A stretch of 64,000 nt of DNA, from contig JBAIZL010000001.1 of NCBI GenBank assembly GCA_036971475.1, forward strand, positions 107,175,850 through 107,239,849. Reading direction: 5' to 3'. Position 1 is the stretch's first letter; each line of letters begins with the position of its first letter. The notes below the pieces were generated by a model, which saw nothing but the letters and a program-made list of their open reading frames with translations, searched no databases and was not told the origin of the DNA. This DNA comes from Prosapia bicincta. Its lineage: Eukaryota > Arthropoda > Insecta > Hemiptera > Cercopidae. The position numbers and the translations under genes are program-made. This document shows positions 48,680 to 59,521 of the stretch, in pieces.

Positions 48680-49321
48680 ATAATTGGGAATATACCGATT
48701 GACAGTGATGCGCAAATACATCTGATGACTGTAAGTTCCAACCTTTCATAGTTTATCGCTCAGAAAATCCAAGGGCATTAAAAAATATTTCGAAAGCTAT
48801 CTTCCTCGTGATTTTGGAAGTAGAATCGGAAAGCTTGGGTGACCGCTTCTCTTTTTGAGGACTGGTTTAGTCATCATTTCATATCTCAAGTCGAACGCCA
48901 TTGTTGGTCTAAAGAAATTCCTTTTAAAGTAATTCCTATTAATTGGCAATGCACCTGGCCATCTTCTTACTACTTTAACTAATTTCGACATTGGCGTGAA
49001 AGTGATAATTTTGCCACCAAACAAAACTAGTTTTCTTCAACCGGGAGTCATTTAAAGCCTATTACACAAGATCATTTGCGCATCTTCATGAAGCTATGAG
49101 ACAGAGCAACAAGCTCTGTGTTGAAGATTTTTGGAAACAGTTCAATGTTTTAGATGCTTTGAGAATCACTGGACAATCTTGGAATGAAATTTCAAAAAAT
49201 AACTTTGAATGGCGTTTGGAAAAAGTTGTATCTTTTTTTTTGCCACGCAAACCCAAGCGGAATCAGTGCCAAAGTCAGATGAAATTGCTGATGTGATTAA
49301 AGAAGGTGTCAGTTTAGTAGT
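48680..49321 (+). pseudogene. Tigger/pogo transposase C-terminal half, fragment
   Basis: Across shifting frames: RALKNISKA, then RKAWVTASLFEDWFSHHFISQVE (about 48826-48895), then IILPPNKTSFLQPGVI (49001-49045), then FKAYYTRSFAHLHEAMRQSN and FWKQFNVLDALRITGQSWNEI. This is the DDE core and tail of Tigger-type (pogo-family) transposases, with the (L)LPPN(T)(T)S(L)(L)QP(L/M)D landmark next to the third Asp, here deleted. Its right side is cut off by the PLE at 49322. Confidence 0.8.
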
Positions 49322-49581
49322 AAAATATGAAATCCACAAACACTACGCAACAGACAGGGAAATATATTAAACGACCACACACACTTTGAAGCCAATAGCC
49401 TTTTCCAATACATCACACAAGACGCAGACACCTCACCCACTGTCATAAATCCAACCCTGTCCTACCGTTTGTAAACACCAAAAGCCGCCAATAGAGGGTT
49501 AGCTTCGTAAAAGGAACAATCGTTTTGAAACGGGTCAGCAAGTAAGCAATTACGTATTCACTTAGTTAAGTAGTGTAAAAT
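49322..49581 (+). repeat. Left pseudo-LTR of PLE B
   Basis: Carries the C-terminal coding tail (KYEIHKHYATDRE) and the 5' leader. A hammerhead-like unit is at about 49502-49545: TCGTAAA core, GGAAC/GTTTT stem, GAAA, ACGGGT, C. Confidence 0.8.
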
Positions 49582-49603
49582 TAGTTTAATCAGTGAATTC
49601 AAG

Positions 49604-50221
49604 ATGATTACATCAAGAAACTTCAATATCGACCAACTGTCATCAGTAATCAAAATCTACCGACGGACAAAGCTCAAGGTATACAAAACTTCCCTCCACA
49701 TTTCCTTTAACACCCAATGCCTCAAACATAACCTAACACCTAAATACGCTAAAATTACAATAAATGATAAAACACCTGCTGCACAAAAAACAACAACACA
49801 AGCACAGAAAATATTTATCAAAAACAGCATCAAACAACTCTATGCTAAAAAAGACACATTTAATCATACCTTATACATATTACACCAAACCCTCACAACA
49901 ATGCTACACTACATGGAACTTGAAGAAATATTTCAATACACTAATGACTACACACATAAACAAATACAGTTCATTAGAAACAAACAGAATAAAAAACTAC
50001 ACAACCTCGCAACCCAAAGCAACATTACAATCTACACCGATCACCATTTCCACCCACGCACCATCAACACTACAAACATCAACTTGAGTACAAATGAATT
50101 AACACTATTAAACAAAGGCCTAAAACATAACCTACACCCCAAAAAATACAACTCCAAACATCCTTTTAGACACTGGAACTGCAATACAATACACAAATCC
50201 CACACACCACGAATACATTAG
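49604..50221 (+). pseudogene. PLE family B protein, N-terminal region
   Basis: Starts at the ATG at 49604, which follows the leader GTGAATTCAAG (MITSRNFNIDQLSSV...). Residues about 45-60 read LTPKYAKITINDK, shared with the family A protein at 34555. The rest is Lys/Thr/His/Asn rich, and residues about 145-205 contain NLSTNELTLLNKGLKHN, the block found upstream of PLE RTs. The frame breaks near 50165-50220; the continuation (about 50220-50370: an RQDIKHKM-like stretch, then KADKGNSIVIM) is in another frame. The KADKG motif is the beginning of the RT domain. Confidence 0.82.
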
Positions 50222-50339
50222 ACAAGACATTAAACATAAAATGCCCAACATAAATAGCTTAAACAATAAACCTACCATAAATAATGAACATTCAATCCTT
50301 AAATCAATTATATAAAAACGCGACAAACATAACCTAATT

Positions 50340-51190
50340 TTCTTAAAAGCAGACAAAGGTAACTCCATCGTAATTATGCACCAACAAGACATCGACAAGA
50401 AAGTCAACAGCTTCATTACTGAAAACAAAATAACCGAACTCCGATCAGACCCCACACCTAAATTCCAAACAGAAATTAAAAATCTTCTAAACAAAAGTGA
50501 ACAAAAGAAATATTACAAACAAATAAAACCCCAAGCCTCCATATTAAATGCATTACCTAAAATCCACAAGGAAAACACACCCATCCATCCACTAATCAAT
50601 CACACACATGCACCATCACATAAATTAGTCAAATACATAGACAAACTTATCAGAGACAACATAAACTTTCACAATCACACATCCATACACAATAACATAG
50701 ACATCATACACAAAATACAAGACATCCACATACCACACAACTCCACCATAGCCTCATTCAACATAAAAAACCTTTACACTAATGTGCTAATAGAACAATC
50801 ACTCCACATACTACAAAATATGCTCACAGCAAACAACACACCGCATAAACTCACACATGAAATAATCACACTCACCAAACTCATCACATCAGAAAACTAC
50901 TTCACATACCAAAACAAATACTACACACAGAATGATGGCCTCCCAATGGGTTCCCTTATCTCAGGCATTCTAGCATAAATATTCCCACACCACATAGAAC
51001 AACAATATATTCTACAGAACAATAACCACACACATAAAACAATTTACTACCATAGATATGTAGATGACATTTTAATATTATACAACGGCAAATCAAACAA
51101 CTACATAATTACATTAATACCATACATCAAAACCTCACATTTACTCTCGAATTAGAAGAAAACAATAGACTAAACTTTTAGATCTTACTA
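50340..51190 (+). pseudogene. PLE family B reverse transcriptase core
   Basis: From KADKGNSIVIMHQQ (50348) through LPKIHKENTPIHPLI (about 50552-50600), STIASFNIKNLYTNV (50743-50790), NDGLPMGSLISGILA (50932-50975), an in-frame TAA at 50976 (a Glu is expected here), IFPHHIEQ, and HRYVDDILILYNGK (YVDD at 51057-51068). FNIKNLYT has Asn where PLE RTs normally have the first catalytic Asp (FDIKNLYT), so the palm would be inactive even without the stop. The frame changes again at about 51090-51120. Confidence 0.9.
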
Positions 51191-51519
51191 TCACCAATCA
51201 CAACACTAGACACAATTTCAAAATATACAGAAAACCAACAACTACAGATATGGTCATACATAATACATCTAATCACCCCACACAACACAAACACGCTGCA
51301 TTTAATCATATGTTACACTGCCTAATAAATATACCAATGCTACAGAAAGACTTTGACGAAGAACTTAATACCATAAAATACGTTGCTCAACAAAACGGCT
51401 ACCAACACACACTCATAGATAACATACTCAGGAAAATAAAACATAAACACCATCAAACACACCACACAAAAAACAACAAATACATATCCCTAAACACAAA
51501 TACATATCCATATCCATAA
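51120..51519 (+). pseudogene. PLE family B, RT thumb and linker
   Basis: LTFTLELEENNRLNFLDLTI, then FKIYRKPTTTDMVIHN, then SNHPTQHKHAAFNHML, the characteristic PLE YRKPT...SNHP..HK stretch. A 89-codon open part spans 51250-51519. The region leads into the endonuclease domain in another frame. Confidence 0.85.
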
Positions 51520-51539
51520 AAACACACACAAAATAGCCT

Positions 51540-52012
51540 CCACATTCAAAAAACTCCATTACCAAATATCCTACAAAACAACAAACACGCTAAGAAAACA
51601 TATACAACCTTTTCAAAAAGAAACTGAGATATACAAACTCTCAGGTATTTACAAATTAACTTGCAACGATTGTCCCAACTATTACATTGGTCAAACCGGC
51701 AGGTCATTCTATACACGCTTCAATGAACACATTACCCAAACAAAACAAACAAACCCTAAATCCAGCTAAGCAAAAAACCTAAATAACACCCAACACACAC
51801 ACTAATTTAAATATTCTACACACATTAAAACAGAGTAAAAAAAAAACTAACAACCTTAGAAAAATATGAAATCTACAAACACTACGCAACAGACAGGGAA
51901 AATATGTTAAACAACCACACACACTGTGAAGCCAATAGCCTTTTCCAATACATCACACAAGACGCCGACACCTCACCCACTGTCATAAATCTAACCCTGT
52001 CCTACCGTTTGT
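51540..52012 (+). pseudogene. PLE family B GIY-YIG endonuclease
   Basis: IYKLSGIYKLTCNDCPNYYIGQTGRSFYTRFNEHI (about 51628-51735; shown here in two pieces as GIYKLTC..C and YYIGQTGRSF) is the GIY-YIG core with the PLE-type CxxC. A stop at about 51766 and frame changes follow, then LEKYEIYKHYATDRE within the pseudo-LTR and a terminal LSYRL-stop at 52012. The domain nicks target DNA to prime reverse transcription. Confidence 0.85.
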
Positions 52013-52121
52013 AAACACCAAAAGCCGCCAGTAGAGGGTTAGCTTCGTAAAAGGAACGATCGTTTTGAAACGCGTCAGCAAGTAAGCAATTACGTATTCA
52101 TTTAGTTAAGTAGTGTAAAAT
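51861..52121 (+). repeat. Right pseudo-LTR of PLE B
   Basis: About 95 percent similar by eye to 49322-49581. A hammerhead-like unit is at about 52041-52085. Confidence 0.8.
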
Positions 52122-52124
52122 ATG

Positions 52125-54800
52125 GTTAATTTATTAGATTTTATGAAGCCTTCTATGTCAAAATAACATTTTTTTACTTACTTCTTTGCAATATGTATGT
52201 ATATAATATAATTATTTGTTGTATTATGTACTTAGGATTTTATATGTGCAAATTTTTCTTCTAAATTATTAATTTATTTAGTCTTTGGTCCCAATTAAAT
52301 ATGACTAATATTTGATTGTAAGCACGAATTCGACTTACACGGTTATCGCTTGGTCCCACCTATCGCGTATAAGATTTTCTTTTTCTCTTTTTTGATTAAT
52401 AAAGATCATTGTGTGATCAAAATATTTCAACAGTGTGATATGTTTTTGTATGTGTCTATTTATTTATTTGCATGAGATTGCAGTTTTGGACTATTGCCAC
52501 TAGGTAAGTCTGTTGGTCTCCTATCTAGTTCAAAAATTCCTAACTAAGCTGTAAGCTCTACTGGAACTAACCTATAAAAAAAAATTATATATACCAGTTT
52601 TAGATCTGTGTGGATCTAAATCTGTCAAAATATTCGAGACCATCTTCCAGAGATTCTTCCAACATATCTTCTACACCAGCCTCGAAATATCTATCTGGTG
52701 CATTTTCTTTTTTTTAAATCTATCTCAAGTAGTGGGTGGCTGGTTTCTAGAAGTTGATGGAAGATCCATAATGTAGAGCTGGATGCCCATAAAAAAATTT
52801 TTTGTACACATACAAAAAAAATCAAATATAACATTTCAACCAGATGTCATCATAACAAGCTCAAAATAACCACATTTGTCAAATGGGTATTCACTGTAAT
52901 GAGCAGTGCAGACTGACTTTTTTTGATCAAAGACCTGGATTTAACTAAGAGGTAAACGACCAGACCAGTTCCTAGGGGGTGAGAGAAATGGAAAGGGACA
53001 TTGGTGCCATCTGTGAAACGTCAGTATAGGAGTTAAGGATAAAAGCTTGTGATCCCAAGACTTCCAAAGGAAGTTCTTAATACTAAAATGATATTTTTAA
53101 AATTATTTATAGAAACAGATCAGTAATACCAGCAATATATTTTTTTGTAGTTCCCAATTAATAAAATTAAATTGAAGAAAATTCTCAAAATATAAAAGTT
53201 GTACAGATTATACCTTTTTTGTTCCTAGCTCATGCCTTTTAATACTTCATACCCAAGTAAATACAGCATAACAAAATTTTAAAATCATAAATCTTACCTA
53301 TTGTCACTATTTTTTATTTATTTTAAAATCACAACTATTTGTTATTAAGTTAGTTATTTGGTTCACAACTACTATTTAATCACTTTAACAATAGTTTATG
53401 ACTATTCAAACTTTAAATTGTGTAAATTTGAGAAAACTTAATCGTTAAAGTGATTAATTAAGATTCACCGAATGTAATGGACTACAAAATTCAAGAACTA
53501 CTATTTGTTCACAGTTTTACTAAAATATAATATTACATTGCAAGAATGTAGAATTAATCACTTTTACTGTCATTTTGTTCTGAAGCTAAGTATCAACTGA
53601 ATTTACTTACGATGTATAAATTCAGAGATTAAAAATGAGACATTAACCATGGTTAATTACAAAGATAAGTATTAGATTACAGTTAATTTGTGTAAGTTAC
53701 AATAATTAATTATTTTGTTATTTTTAGAAACATACTTTTAAAACATTATATAAACTACATGTTTACCAAACAGTTTGGTTTAAAATTACTCATGGAGAGT
53801 AATGAAAAGTAGATAATAATTATTTGTATTTTTCTTGTAATATTAGAATAATTATTTTGTTTAAAAAAATTATTATATTATTTATTAACATTATCTTGGT
53901 GCCCTAATTCTTATAAACAAGGCCATCATGTTATGAAATAAATTTTTTAGTAATAATGACATTGAATATTTTAACAAATGAATGAATGACTTTTATATTG
54001 ATAGTAACATTTCTAACATACAGTCATGTAGTTATTTCTAGAACAAATTTTTAATTTAAAATGCAGTTTTAAAACAGATTGTTGTTAAATCTTAATTAAT
54101 TAATTTTTAATATAACTTTTTTAATAAAATAACACCTTTATTTTTTGAAAAGAATAAGTTGTAGTACCTCAATCTGACTGAAACTCACCAAGGCTAAAGC
54201 AAAAAAAAAGAAAAAAAAAATTGATGAGATTTAATTCAATTTGGCAGTACACAAAATAGTTTGCTTTTTACAAAATTTAATTTTTAGAGCTTAACTGGGT
54301 TAATTTGTTTAAAGGAAAATACGAAAACCATATCTGCCACTCCCTGATATGTGTGGATATACACCTGGAAAATGTATAAGAAAAAGATGATCTTATGTGA
54401 ATGTGAGAAATAATTACCTGTTTTTGCCTCAATATCAGTACATTTCCGTGTGTATTGTCTCGACTTATTTCCTCAACTGTCCATAAGAATCAGTTTAAAA
54501 GAGATTATAATTTGCTACAAAATATAGGGTTAATCCATTACTTTTCACTGCAGTCACACATCACATTACTTGCAAATGTACTTTGTTTTGAAGTCTACAT
54601 AAGCACTGCCTTGGTTTTTTTGGATCAGGAATTTTCTTTCCCGGAAGTGGAGTAACTAAAAACTTTCAGCTAAGTCATAATTTCTTTAAGTAAATTGAAA
54701 TTTTATTATTTTTGCCTACAGAAGTTACATTTGCTGATTACCCTCTGTGGTTAATCGTCTCTCATTGGCTTTTAGAGAATGCTGATAAGATAAATTAACT
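52125..54800. other. AT-rich DNA, no gene recognised
   Basis: A GC-richer, open minus-strand stretch at 52603-52710 (E..DMLEESLEDGLEYF...) could be an exon or old transposon coding DNA; it lacks a clear splice context. Nothing else recognised. Confidence 0.35.
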
Positions 54801-54808
54801 TATATATA

Positions 54809-57276
54809 CAGTGAAACCCCTCAAATTCGAATTAATTGGGCTATAGCCTGTTTGGATTTGGACAGGTTCCGATTTGCCGAAAAATTTCAGATTTACTGTG
54901 TATTTTGCATTTGACAGAAGTATATTTTTTATTAAAAAACAATATCAGAGCAATCATTACATATTTCTGTATCAATACTGTACCGTAGACCTCATTCAAG
55001 AATAATATTGTAGCACAAGTCTATTCCATTCTTTTACATATAACGGATACATCTGTTTATAAATGATAGCTTTAAGGAATGTGCTGTGTTGTAGCCCACA
55101 AAATTCCGCAGCCTATTAATAGAACTGCTTTGTTTACTGTTAGAGGTTCAATTGTGTAGCCTTCTTCCATCTGCTTGTTACGGAGGAATGATAATATTAG
55201 GATATATGGAACGTACACGTACATGACTAATGTAAATGACTAATATATGTAAGCAATCTGTCTAGCATAACCAGCCAAGACAAGTTAGGTGTCCAGTGTT
55301 TGTTGTGCTGTGAGGCTGCTGTTCTCTGGATAGAGAATTTTAGTTTTCTAAAAGTGCATTATGGAGAGCAAACGGAAACACAGTTCTTGCAATTTAAAAG
55401 AAAAACTTGAAGTGGTAAGATTAGACAAAGAGGAAAGTTTGACAAAGTTGGCTGTTAAATTTAGTGTTGGAAAGGCTACAGTAAGTGACTGTAAAAAAAA
55501 TCAAAGCAAAAATTGAACAGTTTTGCCGTCATACAAGTGAAAAGTCTTTGGAACAACGCCATCATGCGAAAGTTTCTGTGAATGGAAAAATTGACGAGGC
55601 TGTATTATTATGGTTTACACAAGAGAGGCAGAAAGGAGTTTCTATTAGTGGCCCATTAATACAAGAAAAGGCATTACAGTCAAACATATTATTGAACAGT
55701 GATTTGGAATTTACTGCCAGCAATGGATGGTTGGATAGTTGGAAGAGAAGGTATTGAATTAGACAACTAACAGTAAGTGGGGAGAAGTTATCAGTTGATA
55801 ATATTGCTGCAAAAGAATATTTAGATGAATTCACAGATTGGATTTCCTCTGAAAATTACTCACTCCAGCAAGTGTATAATGCGGACGAGACTGGGTTGCA
55901 TTTTAAAGCCCTTCCCACTAAAAGTATTGCTTCTAAAGAGGAACCTTCTCGCCACACTTTAAAACGAGCAAACAGCGTCTCACAGTTTTAACCTGCAGTA
56001 ACACCGCTAGAACAAATAAGCTACCATTAATGGTGATTGGAAAATCCACCAAGCCACAAGCCCTTAAAAATATGAACTTGAATGCTCTCCCTGTTCATTA
56101 CAGAGATCAGTGTATGGCGTGGATGACTGGTAATATTTTCAAGGATTGGTTCAAAAATGAATATGTTCCTTCAGTAACAAAATTTAATGAAAAAAATGGA
56201 CTGCTACCAAAAGCTCTATTTTTGATAGACAATGCTCCTTTTCATCCTTCAGACATGCAGTTTGTATGTAAAGACATTAAAGCAATTTTTCTACCACCTA
56301 ACGTGACATCGTTGCTTTAGCCTTTGGATTAAGAAATGCTGCAGAACATAAGACTGAACTACTAAAAAATGCTTCTGCAAACATTAATTGAAGAGGAAAG
56401 TTCTCTTTCTATTCCAGAAAAACTTAGGACAATTACAATAAAGGATGTAATTTACTGGGTAGCTGATTCCTGGAATAATATCAGGAACACTTTACTGCAA
56501 AAATCTTGGAAGAAATTCTGGCCTAGCCTCGAATTTTTGGAAACATCACTTAGAACGCGGGATGATGAAACTGAGCTTCTTCAGTTCATTCAAAGAGTAC
56601 CACGATGTGAAGATGCTGAAAATGTTGTCTGGAAGAGTGGACAGCACTAGATAACAATGAAGAATATACCGAGCATGACATGGTGTCTATGGTCCAGGAT
56701 AAACACGATGACAGTGTAGCAGATAGCGATAGCGAGAAAAAGATGGCTCTACGAATGCTCTTACTCAAAACGACGCTCTTGACATTGTGTTGTGTTACGT
56801 AGAACAACATGCAGCTGCAACGCCCAATGATGTTACGCTAATGCGACAGTGGCGCAACATCGCATCCTCGGGAAGGTTTACATCTCTGCGCCAGATGAAA
56901 ATTACTGATTTTAAGTGAAAAATATAGTTGTGTTAGTTTCTTTTCTTTTTAATTGAAACATATAGTTTAGTGTTTGTTTTTTTATTTTTATTTTTCTGTG
57001 AATTAATTCTACTGTGAATAATTCTTAATTCATGTTAATGAAGTGATACAGTAGTACAGGATAGACCTTTGTATTATATCATGTTTTGACAGTGTCAATT
57101 CCAATTTATTAAACGTCAGTCTCTGTTTTACACATCTCACACATTACGCATCCCTGGTTTACATAAGTAGCAAACTTTCAGTACATACTTCATTAAATAT
57201 TATATACGTTTTTGAAATTGGTTTTCATCAAACCATGTTTGTATTTTGCAGGGTGCGGATTTAACGGCTTCTACTG
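54809..57276 (+). mobile_element. Tigger/pogo-type DNA transposon, 2468 bp
   Basis: Imperfect ~22-bp TIRs: left CAGTGAAACCCCTCAAATTCG and right, on the minus strand, CAGTAGAAGCCGTTAAATCCG. TA lies beside the left end; the right flank reads CATA, probably mutated. Length and gene position are typical of Tigger elements. Confidence 0.85.
55362..56919 (+). pseudogene. Tigger/pogo-type transposase (pseudogene)
   Basis: ATG at 55362: MESKRKHSSCNLKEKLEVVR, then LTKLAVKFSVGKATVSDCK (a Psq-type HTH). A frame change near 55490 leads into a CENP-B-type second HTH (SLEQRHHAKV...VLLWFTQERQKG...SNGWLDSWKRRY; stop at about 55758). Then YNADETGLHFKALP (first catalytic Asp, about 55878), a break, KALFLIDNAPFHP (second Asp, about 56229) and FLPPNVTSLL-stop-PLD (third Asp region, the Q before PLD replaced by a stop). 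The tail ends RQWRNIASSGRFTSLRQMKITDF-stop at about 56919. At least five breaks; dead, but the layout is almost complete. It would bind TIRs and excise the element. Confidence 0.9.
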
Positions 57277-57704
57277 CATATACATACATACAATAAAATT
57301 TCTCATATTTGGTCGTAATATGAAAATAAACTAAGTGTACTTATTCTGCAAGGCACCGTAGGTTGTCTCTGGCGCCAACAGTTCAGCTTTTTGTTTTTTC
57401 TCGATTCAACCAGTTTTGTTTCATTCTCCATATCGTTCAGTTCACTAGTTTTCTACAGATTGGTGTATTACCCAACTTATTCAGTTGTGTTTAGAGTGTC
57501 TGTATCATTTAGCTACTGACTGACACCCAGTAAAATGTATACTGAGATTCTCATTCCAGTTGACATAAAAACTGCTGAAGCATTATATTATGCTTAGATG
57601 TCTGACAGAAGGTCAATGGGCCATAAAGTTTTTTTTATATTTACTCTGTAAGTTCGAGAGCCCCTCCCATATCCAGTATTGTTGTTATACGGATCAGGCT
57701 GTTG

Positions 57705-57708
<4 letters not shown>

Positions 57709-57739
<31 letters not shown>
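57709..57739. repeat. (AT)n microsatellite
   Basis: About 31 bp. A small hairpin (CACTTTCAC...GTGAAAGTG, 57740-57772) follows. Confidence 0.95.
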
Positions 57740-57742
<3 letters not shown>

Positions 57743-57804
57743 TTTCACTATAAGTACATATTGTGAAAGTGATAAGTGAATACAAGAAAACAGTGTTGGA
57801 AAGC

Positions 57805-57806
<2 letters not shown>

Positions 57807-57842
<36 letters not shown>
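57807..57842. repeat. (AT)n microsatellite
   Basis: About 36 bp, abutting the PLE A piece at 57843. Confidence 0.95.
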
Positions 57843-57846
<4 letters not shown>

Positions 57847-57945
57847 TAATCAGTGATTCGACAATGGTCAAGCCTCATCACACAAGGTAAAATCATTGCA
57901 CTTAATGGTGGATAAAATTACTTACAATAGTAATATATTAACTTC
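57843..57945 (+). mobile_element. PLE family A end fragment between two (AT)n tracts
   Basis: Matches the A pseudo-LTR (CAGTGATTCGACAATGGTC, then CCTCATCACACAAGG) through TAATATATTAACTTCG, but lacks 14 bp around GAAAGGTA, so the hammerhead-like fold is destroyed here. Confidence 0.75.
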
Positions 57946-57969
57946 GTATATATATATATATATATATAC
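57946..57969. repeat. (AT)n microsatellite
   Basis: About 24 bp. Confidence 0.9.
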
Positions 57970-58014
57970 TATAATATGTATTCTTGTGTATTAATAAAGA
58001 AATAAAACAATGTA

Positions 58015-58110
58015 CTAAATTTCTAGTATGCCTGAGGATGTTGGTACTGTTTGCCAATGAAAAGCTTTGAATTGTAAATTCAATATATTATTCTTGTATT
58101 TGTAAATTGT
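58015..58110 (+). ncRNA. Hammerhead ribozyme motif, canonical core (family E)
   Basis: CTGAGGA (58032-58038), stem GTTGGTA/TGCCAAT (seven pairs, 58040-58058, five-base loop), GAAA (58059-58062), a minimal AA..TT helix III and U at the cleavage site (58068). Helix I is weak. The same sequence family forms the foldback at 42515-42672. Confidence 0.6.
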
Positions 58111-58132
58111 TTAATTTTTTTATGTATATATA

Positions 58133-59286
58133 TACAGTAAACTCCCGATTATCCGTGGGCGGATTAACCGGTTTGCGGATTATCCGGGGTCTGCCATTGT
58201 TTTACAAATATCCAATTTTTATTCGAATCAGATCCATTAATGTTTTTTTTTAACCACTCAACGCGGCACAATATCCGGTAAAAACAATGATCTATCCGGT
58301 AAATAAACTAAGCTATCTCAAATAACGCAAGGATAAACGATAACTGTCCTGTTAGACTGAATGAACCAACTCGAGTTGGGAACAGACTACTGTATATAAG
58401 AGACAATGACAAAATGCTTGGACGCCCGAAAACCTAATGTGTATCATAAGATTGTAAACAAATGTCAGCTAATCTCGGCTATAAATACAGTAGTCTAGGA
58501 CGTGACATACACATTATCCATGTCTGTCATATACATTATCGATCTTTATGGCTTTGTGACACAAGTAGAAACAAACATTCCGAGTTGAACGTTGAGTGAT
58601 TATTATACTAAAATAAGTAGTAGGTAGTTTGAATTTTTATGTGTTATTTTTATATCTCTGTCTTTTCTATTGAATTTTATTTTTTGTCATGCAGTATTTT
58701 ATCATTTGTATTAGTTGATATTTTATGTAAATTCCCTTTTTTTTGTTGTAAACCGATAAATAAAACAACATTTCAATGTCTAATACACTGTTTTAATGTC
58801 CCAAATAAACCTGTATATGGTAGAAATAAAATTTTTGAGATGAAAACAACGGACACAATAATTAGAGCAAGACGAGTCTTCACTGTGCGACAAAATGGTT
58901 CTCAAGGAACTTTGATTGCACATTAAAGCTAAATCAATGCTTTAAAAAAAGAGACGAAAGTGACAGATTTTTTTGTTAAAAAGTGAAAGTATTATGTGTA
59001 AAGGAAATTACATATGTACATACATACTTACTTTTGACATATACTTATGTACATATTGTAAATAGTTAGACATATAAATGTACATGTTATAATCCGTCAA
59101 ATACATCGATATTCTAAATTACTTTCTGTATTTATTTTGTTCTTTGAAGATTATTTGTGAATTGCATTAACCGGGGTCATTATTTGTGTAACTTATGGTA
59201 TAATAATAATCGATTATCGATCGTTTTGCGTATTCTTTGTTCATAGCGGATTATCCGGGGAATTCGTTGTCCGGCGTTGCCGGGCC

Positions 59287-59291
<5 letters not shown>
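58133..59291. mobile_element. pogo-like non-autonomous element
   Basis: Starts TA-CAGTAAACTCCCGATTATCCG, a pogo/Tigger-like terminus, with more GGATTATCCGG motifs inside both ends (58163-58195 and 59245-59262). The right end (CCGGGCCACCCTA) does not mirror the left terminus, so it may be truncated or altered by the (AT)n tract. No transposase was recognised; the 95-codon ORF at 58639 has no family resemblance. Confidence 0.55.

Positions 59292-59335
<44 letters not shown>
59290..59335. repeat. (AT)n microsatellite
   Basis: About 46 bp, left flank of the PLE A piece. Confidence 0.95.
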
Positions 59336-59338
<3 letters not shown>

Positions 59339-59447
59339 GTTAATATATTACTATTTTTGAGTAATTTTAAAATTACTCAAAAATAGTAATATATTAACTT
59401 CATAAAGTCAGTGCAACGGAAAAACAATGGATAATGTTAAATATCAA

Positions 59448-59448
<1 letters not shown>
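59336..59448 (+). mobile_element. PLE family A minimal copy: palindrome plus tail
   Basis: A perfect palindrome of about 66 bp (GAAGTTAATATATTACTATT and its complement, 59335-59401) is followed by the PLE leader and start (ATGGATAATGTTAAATATCAAG), then (AT)n. It ends at the same point as the copy at 5669. Confidence 0.8.

Positions 59449-59521
<73 letters not shown>
59449..59521. repeat. (AT)n then (GT)n microsatellite
   Basis: About 57 bp of AT and 16 bp of GT. Confidence 0.95.

Larger units (their letters stand above)
49322..52121 (+). mobile_element. PLE family B, near-complete unit between two pseudo-LTRs
   Basis: A ~260-bp direct repeat (49322-49581 and 51861-52121, spaced 2540 bp) brackets one PLE coding region. 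As usual in PLEs, each repeat holds the 3' end of the coding frame (to the TAA at about 49471 and 52012) plus the non-coding region leading to the start codon. Each repeat also holds a hammerhead-like unit. The element interrupts a Tigger pseudogene. The copy is partly tandem: only the 3' end of an upstream unit is present on the left. Confidence 0.88.

Noticed and set aside
52603..52710. Minus-strand open stretch with an acidic peptide
   Set aside because: No convincing splice sites or start; too short to call a gene.
57594..57871. Two overlapping minus-strand ORFs with Ile-Tyr runs
   Set aside because: They translate (AT)n tracts; no family resemblance.
58639..58926. 95-codon ORF inside the pogo-like element
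   Set aside because: Cys/Phe-rich start and no transposase motif; likely chance.
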